Origin: Verrucomicrobiota bacterium JB022
Lineage (GTDB): Bacteria; Verrucomicrobiota; Verrucomicrobiia; Opitutales; Oceanipulchritudinaceae
Assembly: GCA_030673845.1 (NCBI GenBank)
Contig: JAUTCQ010000019.1
Location: 1 to 64,000, forward strand
DNA length: 64,000 bases
Reading direction: 5' to 3'
The notes beneath the pieces are model-generated. The model saw only the letters and a list, made by a program, of their open reading frames with translations, ran no database searches and had not been told where the DNA came from. The position numbers were made by a program, and so were the translations under genes. Position 1 is the stretch's first letter. Every line of letters starts with the position of its first letter. Below, in pieces: positions 56,455 to 64,000 of the stretch.

Positions 56455-58172
56455 GTTGCCTGCAGATAGGCCCGCCAGCCGCCGTTGGCTGTAATGTCTT
56501 TGGCGGCCGTGGTGGCGATCGATTCGCAGAGGAAGCCCAGCTCGCGGCGGCCATCGGCCAGCTCGACCCAGCCCAGGCCGAGCGGCGGGCTGATCTGGGC
56601 GGCAAAGGTGCCCCAGTGGCGTTTAGGGAGGTCCCAGACTTCCACATCCAACGCCGCCCCACCCTCCGGCACGCGCACGATGCCGGGCTTGGCAATCGAG
56701 CCGGGGAGCGCGTAGGCCCGGTAGACGGGTGCCGTGCGGGTGGCCTCCTGCAACGTTGCGCCCAGTTCGGTCAGTTGCCAGTTGAGCGGCAGGCCCTGCA
56801 GATGCGCGCCACAGACGACGATGGGCTGCGTGGTCTCCGGTTCGAGCGGCAGTTGCGCGCAAAGATCCAGCAGGCGACGGTCGCTGAAGGCCGGGCCAAC
56901 CAGCGTCACGCCAAAGGGCAGCCCTTGCTCCGTAAACCCAGCGGGTGCCGCCAGCGCGCAGCAGTCGAGCAGGTTCATGAAATTGGTATAGAAGCCCAGA
57001 TTGCTGTTGGTCTGGACAGGATCGGCCTCCACCTCGGCACGCGTGTAGATCGTGCCAGCCGTCGGGGTCAGGAGCGCGTCCACCGAGCGCCAGACCCGTT
57101 CCACTTCACGCTTCAGGGCCTCCAGCCGGTAGAGTGACTTGAAGAGGTCGGTCGCCTTCAGGTTCGCTCCGCCGCCGATGATCTTTCGCGTTACGGGGTG
57201 CAAGGCGTCCGTGTTGCGCTCGATCAGCTCCTGAATCGCGCAATAGCGCTCGCTGACCCACGGCCCTTCGTAGAGCAGGCGGGCGGCTTCGGCGAAGGGC
57301 TCAAAGTCTACCACGTGGGTCTGCACGCCTTGCGCCTCCAGCCGGGCGAGCGTCTCGCGGTAAAGGCGCTCGTATTCTGCGTTGCCGAAGAACTTGCATT
57401 GCTCGGGCGCTACGATGCCGATCACGGGCGTCGGACGCTGCGGGAAGGCGTTGCTTCGGGCAGGCCGAGCATAGGCGTCCTTGGGGTCGTAGTCGGCCGT
57501 CAGCTCCAGTAGCGTGCGGGAGTCGGCGGCGTTGAGGGCAAAGATCGACACGCAGTCCAGCGAGCGACAGGCCGGCACGACGCCGAGCGCGCTGAGCAGG
57601 CCACGGGTCGGTTTGACGCCATAGAGGTGATTGAAAGCAGCCGGCACGCGGCCCGACCCCGCCGTATCCGTCCCTAGCGAAAAGCTCGCCAGGCCTTGTG
57701 CGACGGCTGCCGCCGAGCCCGAGCTGGAGCCGCCGGGGATATGCTCCGCCGAATAGGCATTGCGTGGCACGCCGAAGGGCGAGCGCACGCCGACGAGGCC
57801 CGTCGCGAACTGGTCGAGGTTGGTCTTGCCCAGCGGGAGCGCGCCCAGGTCGATCAGGCGCTGCACCACATGCGCCGATTCCTCCGGCACGTAACGGTAG
57901 TCTGCGCACGAGGCGGTGGTTGGCACGCCTGCGAGGTCGATATTGTCCTTGATCGCAAACGGGATGCCGTAGAGGGGCAAATCGACTGGCGACTGCTGCT
58001 CCAAACGCTGCAGGTAAGGCTCCAGCTCTTCGGCGCAGAGACGGTGCAGGTAGATCGCGGGATCGTCCACCTGTTGCCAGCGCTGGTCGAGCTGCGCGAC
58101 AAGTTGGCGGGGCGTGAGGCGGCCTTGCACATAGGCCGCGCGCAGAGTCTTGAGGTCGAGGGAAAGGGCCAT
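56445..58172 (-). CDS. atzF: Allophanate hydrolase
   Basis: The product has 575 residues. It splits allophanate into ammonia and carbon dioxide in the cytosol. The amidase-signature domain (1 to about 440) has the Ser-cisSer-Lys triad: Lys in AIKDNIDLAG and Ser residues in GGSSSGSAAAVA and TDTAGSGRVPA. The C-terminal domain (about 450-575) is the AtzF/DUR1 type that completes the hydrolysis. Its length fits stand-alone AtzF. It starts 12 bases after the carboxylase gene on the same strand. ATG 58172 is used; upstream in-frame codons lie inside the carboxylase gene. Confidence 0.94.
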   Translation of the reverse strand: MALSLDLKTLRAAYVQGRLTPRQLVAQLDQRWQQVDDPAIYLHRLCAEELEPYLQRLEQQSPVDLPLYGIPFAIKDNIDLAGVPTTASCADYRYVPEESAHVVQRLIDLGALPLGKTNLDQFATGLVGVRSPFGVPRNAYSAEHIPGGSSSGSAAAVAQGLASFSLGTDTAGSGRVPAAFNHLYGVKPTRGLLSALGVVPACRSLDCVSIFALNAADSRTLLELTADYDPKDAYARPARSNAFPQRPTPVIGIVAPEQCKFFGNAEYERLYRETLARLEAQGVQTHVVDFEPFAEAARLLYEGPWVSERYCAIQELIERNTDALHPVTRKIIGGGANLKATDLFKSLYRLEALKREVERVWRSVDALLTPTAGTIYTRAEVEADPVQTNSNLGFYTNFMNLLDCCALAAPAGFTEQGLPFGVTLVGPAFSDRRLLDLCAQLPLEPETTQPIVVCGAHLQGLPLNWQLTELGATLQEATRTAPVYRAYALPGSIAKPGIVRVPEGGAALDVEVWDLPKRHWGTFAAQISPPLGLGWVELADGRRELGFLCESIATTAAKDITANGGWRAYLQATQS

Positions 58173-58183
58173 GATGCGTTTTT

Positions 58184-61100
58184 CTAGGCAGTGGCAAGCG
58201 GGCGGATGACGGCGAGGGCCTGGCCGGTCTGAACCGCAGTGCCTTCGTGGCAGCGGACTTCCACCACCTCGCAATCCTGCGTCGCGGGGCAGCCCACCTC
58301 CATTTTCATGGATTCGAGCACGACGAGCGGGTCGCCGGCGGCAATACGCTGGCCGGGCTGCACGGCGATCTTCCAGACGTTGCCGGTGACTTGGGCCGTA
58401 AGCAGCTCGCAGCCTTCGGGCAACGCTTCGGCGTCGTCGAGCAAGCCATCGGTGAAGCCGTCTTCGGCCTCAAAAGTCGCCTGCCCGTCGCGCACCCAGC
58501 GATCACGTTCGGCCTCGAACGAAGCCTGCTGGTGCTGCTTGAAGGTGCGGATGCCTTCGGCGTTGTCGCGCAGGAAGCGTTGGTAATCGCCGAGATCGAA
58601 CGTCGTTTCCTCGACCTTCGGCGTAAAGCGTCCATGGGGGAAGTCAGCACGCATTTGCATCAGCTCGTCGTGGCTCACTGGGTAGAAGCGGATCTGGTCG
58701 AAGAAGCGCAGCAGCCACGGCTGGCCGGAGGCAAACAGTGGCGTGCTGCGCTGGCGGTTCCACACTTGCACGGTGCGGCCAACAAATTGATACCCGCCCG
58801 GGCCCTCCATCCCATAGATGCACATGTAGGCACCGCCGATGCCGACCGCGTTTTCCGGCGTCCATGTGCGGGCCGGATTGTATTTGGTCGTTACAAGGCG
58901 GTGGCGCGGGTCGATGGGGGTGGCCACCGGCGCCCCGAGGTAGACGTCGCCCAAGCCGAGCACAAGATAGCTGGCGTTAAAGACGATGTCCTTCACCTCT
59001 TCGATCGAATCGAGACCGTTGATGCGGCGGATAAACTCGATATTGCTGGGCGCCCAGGGCGCGTTTTTGCGCACGATCTGGTCGTACTTGCGGATCGCGA
59101 GCTGCGTCTGCTCGTCGTCCCAGGACAGCGGGAGGTGCACGATGCGTGTTGGCAGCGTCATCTCCGTGACCGAAGGCAGACCCGCTTCGAGCGCCAGCAG
59201 GTGGTCCATGAGCGCCGAGAGTTTAAGCTGCAGGGGGTTATAGCGCACCTGCAGCGAGCGGATGCCCGGCGTCATCTCCAGCAGGCCGGGCAAGGGCTGA
59301 TCTTGCAGCGCCTGCATCAGCGCGTGGACCCGGAAGCGCAGGTTGAGGTCGAGCACCATTTCGCCGTATTCGACCAACACCGCGTGGTCCCCCGAGCGGC
59401 GATACGTCACGGCCAGACGACGGTCGGCGGTGGGCTCCAAGCGCGTGATAATCGCCGGATCGCCGGCTGTATTGTCGGTCGCCTTGGCCGCCGGAGCCTG
59501 TAGCGTCACGAGCATGCGCTCCTGCGCCTCCAGCAGGCGGTCGGCCTCGGTATGGCTCACCTGCACGAAGCGCACCTTGTCACCCGGGCGGAACTGGCCG
59601 ATTTTCCAGAGGTCGGCGGCAATAATTGTGGCCGGGCAGACAAAGCCGCCCAGGCTGGGGCCATCCGGGCCGAGGATGATCGGCATGTCGCCGGTGAAAT
59701 CGATGGCGCCGATCGCGTAGGCGTTGTCGTGGATGTTCGACGGGTGCAGACCCGCCTCGCCGCCGTCGGTGCGGGCCCACTTCGGCTTGGGGCCGATCAG
59801 GCGCACGCCCGTGCGGGCCGAGTTGTAATGCACCTCCCAATCGGTGCCGAAGAACATCGCGATGTCGCCTTCGGTAAAGAAGTCCGGCGCGCCGTGCGGG
59901 CCGTAGAGCACGCGCACCTGCCAAGTGTCGCCGTAGCGAGGCTGTAGAGCTGCAGGCAGCGTTTCGGCTTCGGTCTGCTCCTGCTCGCTGAGGTGGAGCA
60001 CGTCCCCGGCTTGCAGCGTGCGACCATTGTGCCCCCCAAACTTGCCCAGCGTGAAGGTGGCCTTGCTGCCGAGGTAAGCCGGCACATCCAGCCCGCCCGC
60101 CAAGGCGAGGTAAGCCCGGCAGCCGGTGCCTTTCACTTTGCCGAGCGCGAGCGTGGCACCGGCCGATACCGGCACGGCTTGCCAATGCGGCACGGGCTCG
60201 CCGTCGAGCGTGGCTTCGATTTCGGCCCCGGTGAGGCAAATCGTGGTCGCGCCCTGGAACTTCAAGGTTGGGCCTGTCAGCGTGATCTCGAGCCCGGCGG
60301 CGTCCTTGTCGTTACCAAGGATGCGGTTGCCAAGGCGGAACGCCAGGCTGTCCATCGGGCCGGATGGCGGCACGCCCACATCCCAATAGCCTACACGGCC
60401 GGGATAGTCCTGCACCGTGGTGAAAGTGCCGGGTGCCAACACGTCCACCGTGCGGCTGACGTAGGTAAAGCCTTCGAGAAAGCGCGTGTGCACCTTACCC
60501 TCTTGAAACACGAGCTGGGCGAAGATCTGGCGAGTAAATTCAAGATTCGTCTCCACCCCCGAAAGGCGCGTCTCTGCCAGCGCCTGTTGCATGCGCGTGA
60601 TAGCTTGGGCGCGGTCGCCTGCCAACACGAGCACCTTGGCCAGCATCGGGTCGTAATAAGGGCTCACCTCCGTGCCGCGCTCGACCCAACGGTCAACGCG
60701 GGTCCATTCGGGGAACACGGCTTCGGTCAACTCACCCGTGCTGGGCTGGAAGTTCTTCAGTGGGTCTTCGGCGTAGATGCGGGTCTGAATCGCATGGCCT
60801 TGGGGGCGGATCGAATTCTGAGCGGGGACTTCCCAGCCACCGGCGGCGAGGCGGACCATCCATTCGACGAGATCGACGCCCGTCACCAACTCCGTCACCC
60901 CATGCTCGACCTGCAGGCGCGTATTGACCTCCAGAAAGTAGAATTGTTGCGAACCTACGTCGTAGATAAACTCCACCGTGCCCGCCGAGCGGTAGCCGAT
61001 GCTTTCGCCTAGACGACGGGCGGCTTCGGCCAAGGCCGTGCGCAGGCTTTCCGTGATCCCGAGCGCGGGGGTCTCTTCGATTACCTTCTGGTTTCGGCGC

Positions 61101-61792
61101 TGCACGGAGCAATCGCGTTCGCCGAGCGTCACCACCCTGCCCTGCCCGTCGCCAAAGATCTGCACCTCGATGTGGCGGGCGCGCTCCAGATACTTTTCGA
61201 GGAAGAGCGCGGCATCGTTGAAGTTGTTGCGCGACAGACGTTCGACGGCGGCGTAGGCCAGTTCCAGCTCTTTCGCGTCGCGGCAAAGGCGCATACCGAT
61301 CCCACCACCGCCTGCGCTGCTCTTGAGCATCACGGGGTAGCCGATCTCGCCCGCCTGCACGAGCGCGTCCTGCACGTCGGCCAGCACGCCCGTGCCCGGC
61401 ACCAGCGGCACCTCGGCCTCTTGCGCGACTTCACGCGCGGTATGTTTGAGGCCAAAGCGCCGCATCTGCTCGGGCGTCGGGCCGATGAAGGCCACGCCTG
61501 CCGCTTCGCACGCCTCGGCAAAGGCAGCATTCTCGCTCAGCAGCCCGTAGCCGGGGTGGATCGCCTGGGCTCCGGTCTGGCGGGCGGCTTCGAGGATCGC
61601 GACGACGTTGAGGTAGCTTTCGGCGACGGGGGCCGGGCCGACGCGCACTGCCTCATCCGCCAGGCTCACGTGGGCCGCGTAGGCGTCGGCATCGGAATAG
61701 ATCGCGACGGAGCGGACGCCGAGCTGGCGCAGGGTGCGGATGATGCGGCAGGCGATTTCGCCCCGGTTGGCAATGAGAACCTTGTTGAACAT
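58184..61792 (-). CDS. uca: Urea/guanidine carboxylase, biotin-dependent
   Basis: The product has 1202 residues. The biotin carboxylase domain (1-450) has [11 protein letters not shown], the ATP loop [10 protein letters not shown] and [14 protein letters not shown]. The KipA/AHS2-like domain (about 470-780, [19 protein letters not shown]) and the KipI/AHS1-like domain (about 800-1060) form the carboxyltransferase. The biotin domain at the C-terminus has the biotinyl Lys in ESMKME. It carboxylates urea to allophanate or guanidine to carboxyguanidine using bicarbonate and ATP. The adjoining DUF1989 pair favours guanidine. All domains are complete. Confidence 0.92.
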   Translation of the reverse strand: MFNKVLIANRGEIACRIIRTLRQLGVRSVAIYSDADAYAAHVSLADEAVRVGPAPVAESYLNVVAILEAARQTGAQAIHPGYGLLSENAAFAEACEAAGVAFIGPTPEQMRRFGLKHTAREVAQEAEVPLVPGTGVLADVQDALVQAGEIGYPVMLKSSAGGGGIGMRLCRDAKELELAYAAVERLSRNNFNDAALFLEKYLERARHIEVQIFGDGQGRVVTLGERDCSVQRRNQKVIEETPALGITESLRTALAEAARRLGESIGYRSAGTVEFIYDVGSQQFYFLEVNTRLQVEHGVTELVTGVDLVEWMVRLAAGGWEVPAQNSIRPQGHAIQTRIYAEDPLKNFQPSTGELTEAVFPEWTRVDRWVERGTEVSPYYDPMLAKVLVLAGDRAQAITRMQQALAETRLSGVETNLEFTRQIFAQLVFQEGKVHTRFLEGFTYVSRTVDVLAPGTFTTVQDYPGRVGYWDVGVPPSGPMDSLAFRLGNRILGNDKDAAGLEITLTGPTLKFQGATTICLTGAEIEATLDGEPVPHWQAVPVSAGATLALGKVKGTGCRAYLALAGGLDVPAYLGSKATFTLGKFGGHNGRTLQAGDVLHLSEQEQTEAETLPAALQPRYGDTWQVRVLYGPHGAPDFFTEGDIAMFFGTDWEVHYNSARTGVRLIGPKPKWARTDGGEAGLHPSNIHDNAYAIGAIDFTGDMPIILGPDGPSLGGFVCPATIIAADLWKIGQFRPGDKVRFVQVSHTEADRLLEAQERMLVTLQAPAAKATDNTAGDPAIITRLEPTADRRLAVTYRRSGDHAVLVEYGEMVLDLNLRFRVHALMQALQDQPLPGLLEMTPGIRSLQVRYNPLQLKLSALMDHLLALEAGLPSVTEMTLPTRIVHLPLSWDDEQTQLAIRKYDQIVRKNAPWAPSNIEFIRRINGLDSIEEVKDIVFNASYLVLGLGDVYLGAPVATPIDPRHRLVTTKYNPARTWTPENAVGIGGAYMCIYGMEGPGGYQFVGRTVQVWNRQRSTPLFASGQPWLLRFFDQIRFYPVSHDELMQMRADFPHGRFTPKVEETTFDLGDYQRFLRDNAEGIRTFKQHQQASFEAERDRWVRDGQATFEAEDGFTDGLLDDAEALPEGCELLTAQVTGNVWKIAVQPGQRIAAGDPLVVLESMKMEVGCPATQDCEVVEVRCHEGTAVQTGQALAVIRPLATA

Positions 61793-61812
61793 ACGGGCAG
61801 CAGGCAGGGCGT

Positions 61813-62460
61813 TTAACGGTCGCCGTCCCAGATCAGGACTTCGACGGGCGTCGGGTTGTAGGCGTTGCAGGGGTTGTTGAGCTGCGGGCAGTTGGAGATG
61901 AGCACGTAGACATCGCGCTCGGCCCGTAGCTCCACGTAGCGGCCCGGAGCCGAGATACCATCGGCGAAGGTCAACCGACCATCGGGCGTCACCGGCACGT
62001 TCATGAAGAAGTTGATATTGCAGGTGATGTCGCGCTTATCGAGGTGGTGCTCGCAGCATTCCTGCACCCCGCGGATAAAGCTGTCGCGGCAGGCGTGCAT
62101 GTGCTCCTTATCAAGGGCGTAGCGCATGGTATTGCTCTCGCGCGAGCAGGCGCCGCCCAGCGTATCGTGCCGACCGCAGGTGTCGGCCACAATGGTCATC
62201 AGGGCATGGCCGAGATTCGAGTAGAGCACGCTGCCGGTGGTCAGATAGAGCTTGCCCTGCCGCTGGATCGTGTCGCTGGCGCTGTAGCGGTCGTCCGGGT
62301 GATGCGCATCGTAGATCAGGGTGTCGGCGGCCTGATTGCCTTCGAGGTCGTGGATGCGGAAAATCTGGCCCTGACGCACGACGTGCATCCAGCGATCACC
62401 CGCAAGAATGGTGTGACGATAAACGGCCTGGGCCGGTTCGTAAGTGCTTTCGGTCAACAT
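61813..62460 (-). CDS. DUF1989 protein, urea-carboxylase-associated protein 2 / carboxyguanidine deiminase subunit
   Basis: The product has 215 residues, a DUF1989 beta-fold with [30 protein letters not shown] and [10 protein letters not shown] motifs. Genes of this kind, always in pairs beside a urea-carboxylase-like gene, were formerly called urea-carboxylase-associated proteins. The pair is now known in several bacteria to form carboxyguanidine deiminase, which turns carboxyguanidine into allophanate and ammonia. Cys and His residues in the [11 protein letters not shown] segment are metal-site candidates. It lies 20 bases before the carboxylase and 18 after its partner. Confidence 0.88.
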   Translation of the reverse strand: MLTESTYEPAQAVYRHTILAGDRWMHVVRQGQIFRIHDLEGNQAADTLIYDAHHPDDRYSASDTIQRQGKLYLTTGSVLYSNLGHALMTIVADTCGRHDTLGGACSRESNTMRYALDKEHMHACRDSFIRGVQECCEHHLDKRDITCNINFFMNVPVTPDGRLTFADGISAPGRYVELRAERDVYVLISNCPQLNNPCNAYNPTPVEVLIWDGDR

Positions 62461-62478
62461 GGCGGTCGTGGGTGTGGG

Positions 62479-63222
62479 CTAGAAGCGCAGGCGGTTGTAG
62501 ACCTCGGTGTTCTGGAAGGCGCGACCGTTTTCGGGGCGCGAGAGGCGGCAGGGGTCGTCTTCGACCACCGGGGCGTTGCGGAAGACTTCGAGCTGCACGG
62601 GCTTGGGGGCATACTGCGGGTTGGGATCGAGCGGATGCTGACAGGTGTTGAACACCACGAGCACGTCCAGCTCGCAACGCAGGTCGATGGCGGCCCCGGC
62701 TTTGGCGTGGGTAGGATCAAAGCTGAGCGCCCCTTCTTCGTCTGAGATCACTTTGCTGAAGAGGTTCAGATTGGGCACGAGGTCCTTTTCGCTGAGGCCC
62801 CACTTGGCCAGCTCGATCAGGAAGCACTCGCGCCCATTGCGGTGAAAGTCGTTGCGGGCCTCCTCATAGGTCTTCTCGCCATACTTCTGGCGGACCAGCT
62901 TAGCGTCGGAGCAGCCGCAGACGGTGTCGTGCCAGCCGGAGGAGTCGCCCGTGATCGAGCACAACAGGCGGCCCATGTCGGAGTGGAGGCAATAAGGCGC
63001 GGTGAGGTAAAAGATGTGCTGCCCCTTCAGCGTATCGGGCATGTTGTAGCGCTCGTGCCGCTCCAGCGCATTGTAGAGCAGGAGGCCGACATTGGCGCCG
63101 CCTTCGAGGTCGGTCAGACGCAGGGTCTTGCCGCGCCCGATCACTTTGGACCACATGCCGCCACCGCGGATCGTCTCCCGGTGTAGCAGGTCTCCTTCAG
63201 GAATGGGGGGAAGTTGAGTCAT
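62479..63222 (-). CDS. DUF1989 protein, urea-carboxylase-associated protein 1 / carboxyguanidine deiminase subunit
   Basis: The product has 247 residues, the larger of the DUF1989 pair. Motifs parallel its neighbour: [32 protein letters not shown] and PNLNLFSKV. The paired CGCSD segment is the likely active or metal site. It has a 50-base A/T-rich gap before it, between it and the ABC ATPase gene. Both DUF1989 genes, the carboxylase and allophanate hydrolase follow in the same direction with 12-20 base spacings, so all are probably one transcript. Confidence 0.88.
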   Translation of the reverse strand: MTQLPPIPEGDLLHRETIRGGGMWSKVIGRGKTLRLTDLEGGANVGLLLYNALERHERYNMPDTLKGQHIFYLTAPYCLHSDMGRLLCSITGDSSGWHDTVCGCSDAKLVRQKYGEKTYEEARNDFHRNGRECFLIELAKWGLSEKDLVPNLNLFSKVISDEEGALSFDPTHAKAGAAIDLRCELDVLVVFNTCQHPLDPNPQYAPKPVQLEVFRNAPVVEDDPCRLSRPENGRAFQNTEVYNRLRF

Positions 63223-63273
63223 GGTATGATTATTTTTTAAATTCGTAATACGATTGAGGCCAAAAAAGCGAGC

Positions 63274-64000
63274 CTATTCTACTTCGTCGCCCGCTGCAGT
63301 CAGCTTGGTGATGGGCAGGGTCGGAGTCTGCCCGGCGTATTGGGTCGGGTGGATCAGGTGCTCCAGCCGGTTCTTGGTCGCCAGGAAAGTCGGGCTGATA
63401 AACTGCTCGACATCGCGCGGACGCGGCACCGGCACCTCGATGAACTCCTGGATCTCGCCCGGATTGGCCTTGAGCACGAGGATGCGGTCGGAGAGGTAGA
63501 TCGCCTCTTCCAGATCGTGCGTGACGAACAGGATCGTGACGTCGACGTTCTTCCAGATCTGAAGCAGGTAGGCCTGCATCTGGCAGCGCGTCTGGGCATC
63601 GAGAGCGCCGAAAGGCTCGTCCATAAAGAGGATTTGCGGCTGGTTCGCGAGCGCCCGGGCGATCGCCACGCGCTGCTTCATGCCACCGGAGAGCTGGCTC
63701 GGGTAGGCGTTGGCAAAGCGCGAGAGGCCGACGAGGTTGATCCAGTCCATCGCCTCGCTTTCGATGCTTGGCCCGGAGCGACCGCTGACTTCGAGGCCAA
63801 ACATCACGTTCTTTTTCACCGTAAGCCACGGGAAGAGCGTGTAGCCCTGGAAGACCATGCCTCGTTCGCGACTCGGACCGGTCACGGCCTTGCCTTCGAG
63901 CAGGACTTCGCCGCCGGAGATCGTCTCCAGCCCGGCGAGGATGCGGATGAGGGTGGATTTGCCGCAGCCCGAGGGGCCGATGATCGAAATGAATTCGCGC
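63274..64000 (-). CDS. ABC transporter ATP-binding protein (nitrate/taurine-type), partial
   Basis: About 242 residues are visible; the N-terminus lies beyond the window. Walker [10 protein letters not shown] is encoded at the window edge, followed by the Q-loop [10 protein letters not shown], signature LSGGMKQR, Walker [13 protein letters not shown] and the switch His in VTHDLEEA. This is the SsuB/TauB/NrtD class that powers uptake of small nitrogen or sulfur compounds. Such ATPases are regularly linked to urea-carboxylase-type clusters, so guanidine or urea import is likely. The permease and binding protein should be upstream, outside the window. Confidence 0.93.
   Translation of the reverse strand, partial: REFISIIGPSGCGKSTLIRILAGLETISGGEVLLEGKAVTGPSRERGMVFQGYTLFPWLTVKKNVMFGLEVSGRSGPSIESEAMDWINLVGLSRFANAYPSQLSGGMKQRVAIARALANQPQILFMDEPFGALDAQTRCQMQAYLLQIWKNVDVTILFVTHDLEEAIYLSDRILVLKANPGEIQEFIEVPVPRPRDVEQFISPTFLATKNRLEHLIHPTQYAGQTPTLPITKLTAAGDEVE

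Noticed and set aside
58184-61792. A fused urea amidolyase (DUR1,2)
   Set aside because: Carboxylase and allophanate hydrolase are separate genes with their own starts and stops, 12 bases apart.

Overview
The window is a GC-rich chromosomal segment of a diderm bacterium. The best guess is a verrucomicrobiote of the Opitutae group. Supporting this are lipid A synthesis (lpxK), a Pal-type lipoprotein, orphan ExbD pairs, an enlarged adenylate-kinase-like protein, a PL24/25-type BNR lyase fused to a GH105 domain, and very few Shine-Dalgarno sequences before the housekeeping starts. The taxon is inferred from gene content; no rRNA is present.

Layout. (1) 1-8297 is an accessory defence island bracketed by two inverted copies of one IS5-family element. 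It holds the C-terminal stump of hsdR, then hsdM, hsdS, and an overlapping ATPase/HNH nuclease pair resembling Septu PtuA/PtuB. The second IS copy cut off the last few codons of the HNH gene. (2) 8551-14195 carries lpxK, a nucleoside-monophosphate-kinase-like gene, an M29 aminopeptidase, an adenosine-deaminase-family gene and an rluD-type pseudouridine synthase on the + strand. (3) 14192-19511 on the - strand carries ppx/gppA, rsmI, a small lipoprotein, a coiled-coil protein, pgi and mnmA. (4) 19652-25649 is carbohydrate metabolism: a GH13 glucan-debranching-like enzyme, then gap, pgk and tpiA, with two clear terminators.

(5) 25697-34021 carries pal, a NarL-type response regulator, tRNA-Lys, a dapA-dapB-ruvA operon, a PilT-type ATPase with an overlapping secreted protein, metF and rlmN. 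(6) 34122-45416 carries two tandem exbD paralogues, a dicarboxylate/amino-acid symporter, a HAD phosphatase, fabV, an unknown 227-residue protein, a NUDIX hydrolase, fabD, lepA-lepB, an LprI-like protein and rph.

(7) 45574-53843 is a complete heavy-metal efflux operon laid out exactly like cnrYXHCBA: a small membrane protein (anti-sigma candidate), a His-rich periplasmic sensor, an ECF sigma factor, an outer-membrane channel, an adaptor with two metal-binding motifs and a DUF3347 tail, and an enlarged RND pump. (8) 53956-56454 encodes one secreted protein joining a predicted polysaccharide lyase propeller to a GH105 unsaturated-uronyl hydrolase. (9) 56445-64000 on the - strand is a urea-carboxylase-type cluster: allophanate hydrolase, biotin carboxylase, two DUF1989 proteins and an ABC ATPase. 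By present knowledge of the DUF1989 pair it more likely degrades guanidine than urea.

The most notable items are the lyase-hydrolase fusion, the cnrYXH-type control of a Cus/Czc pump, and the IS-bracketed nested defence locus.
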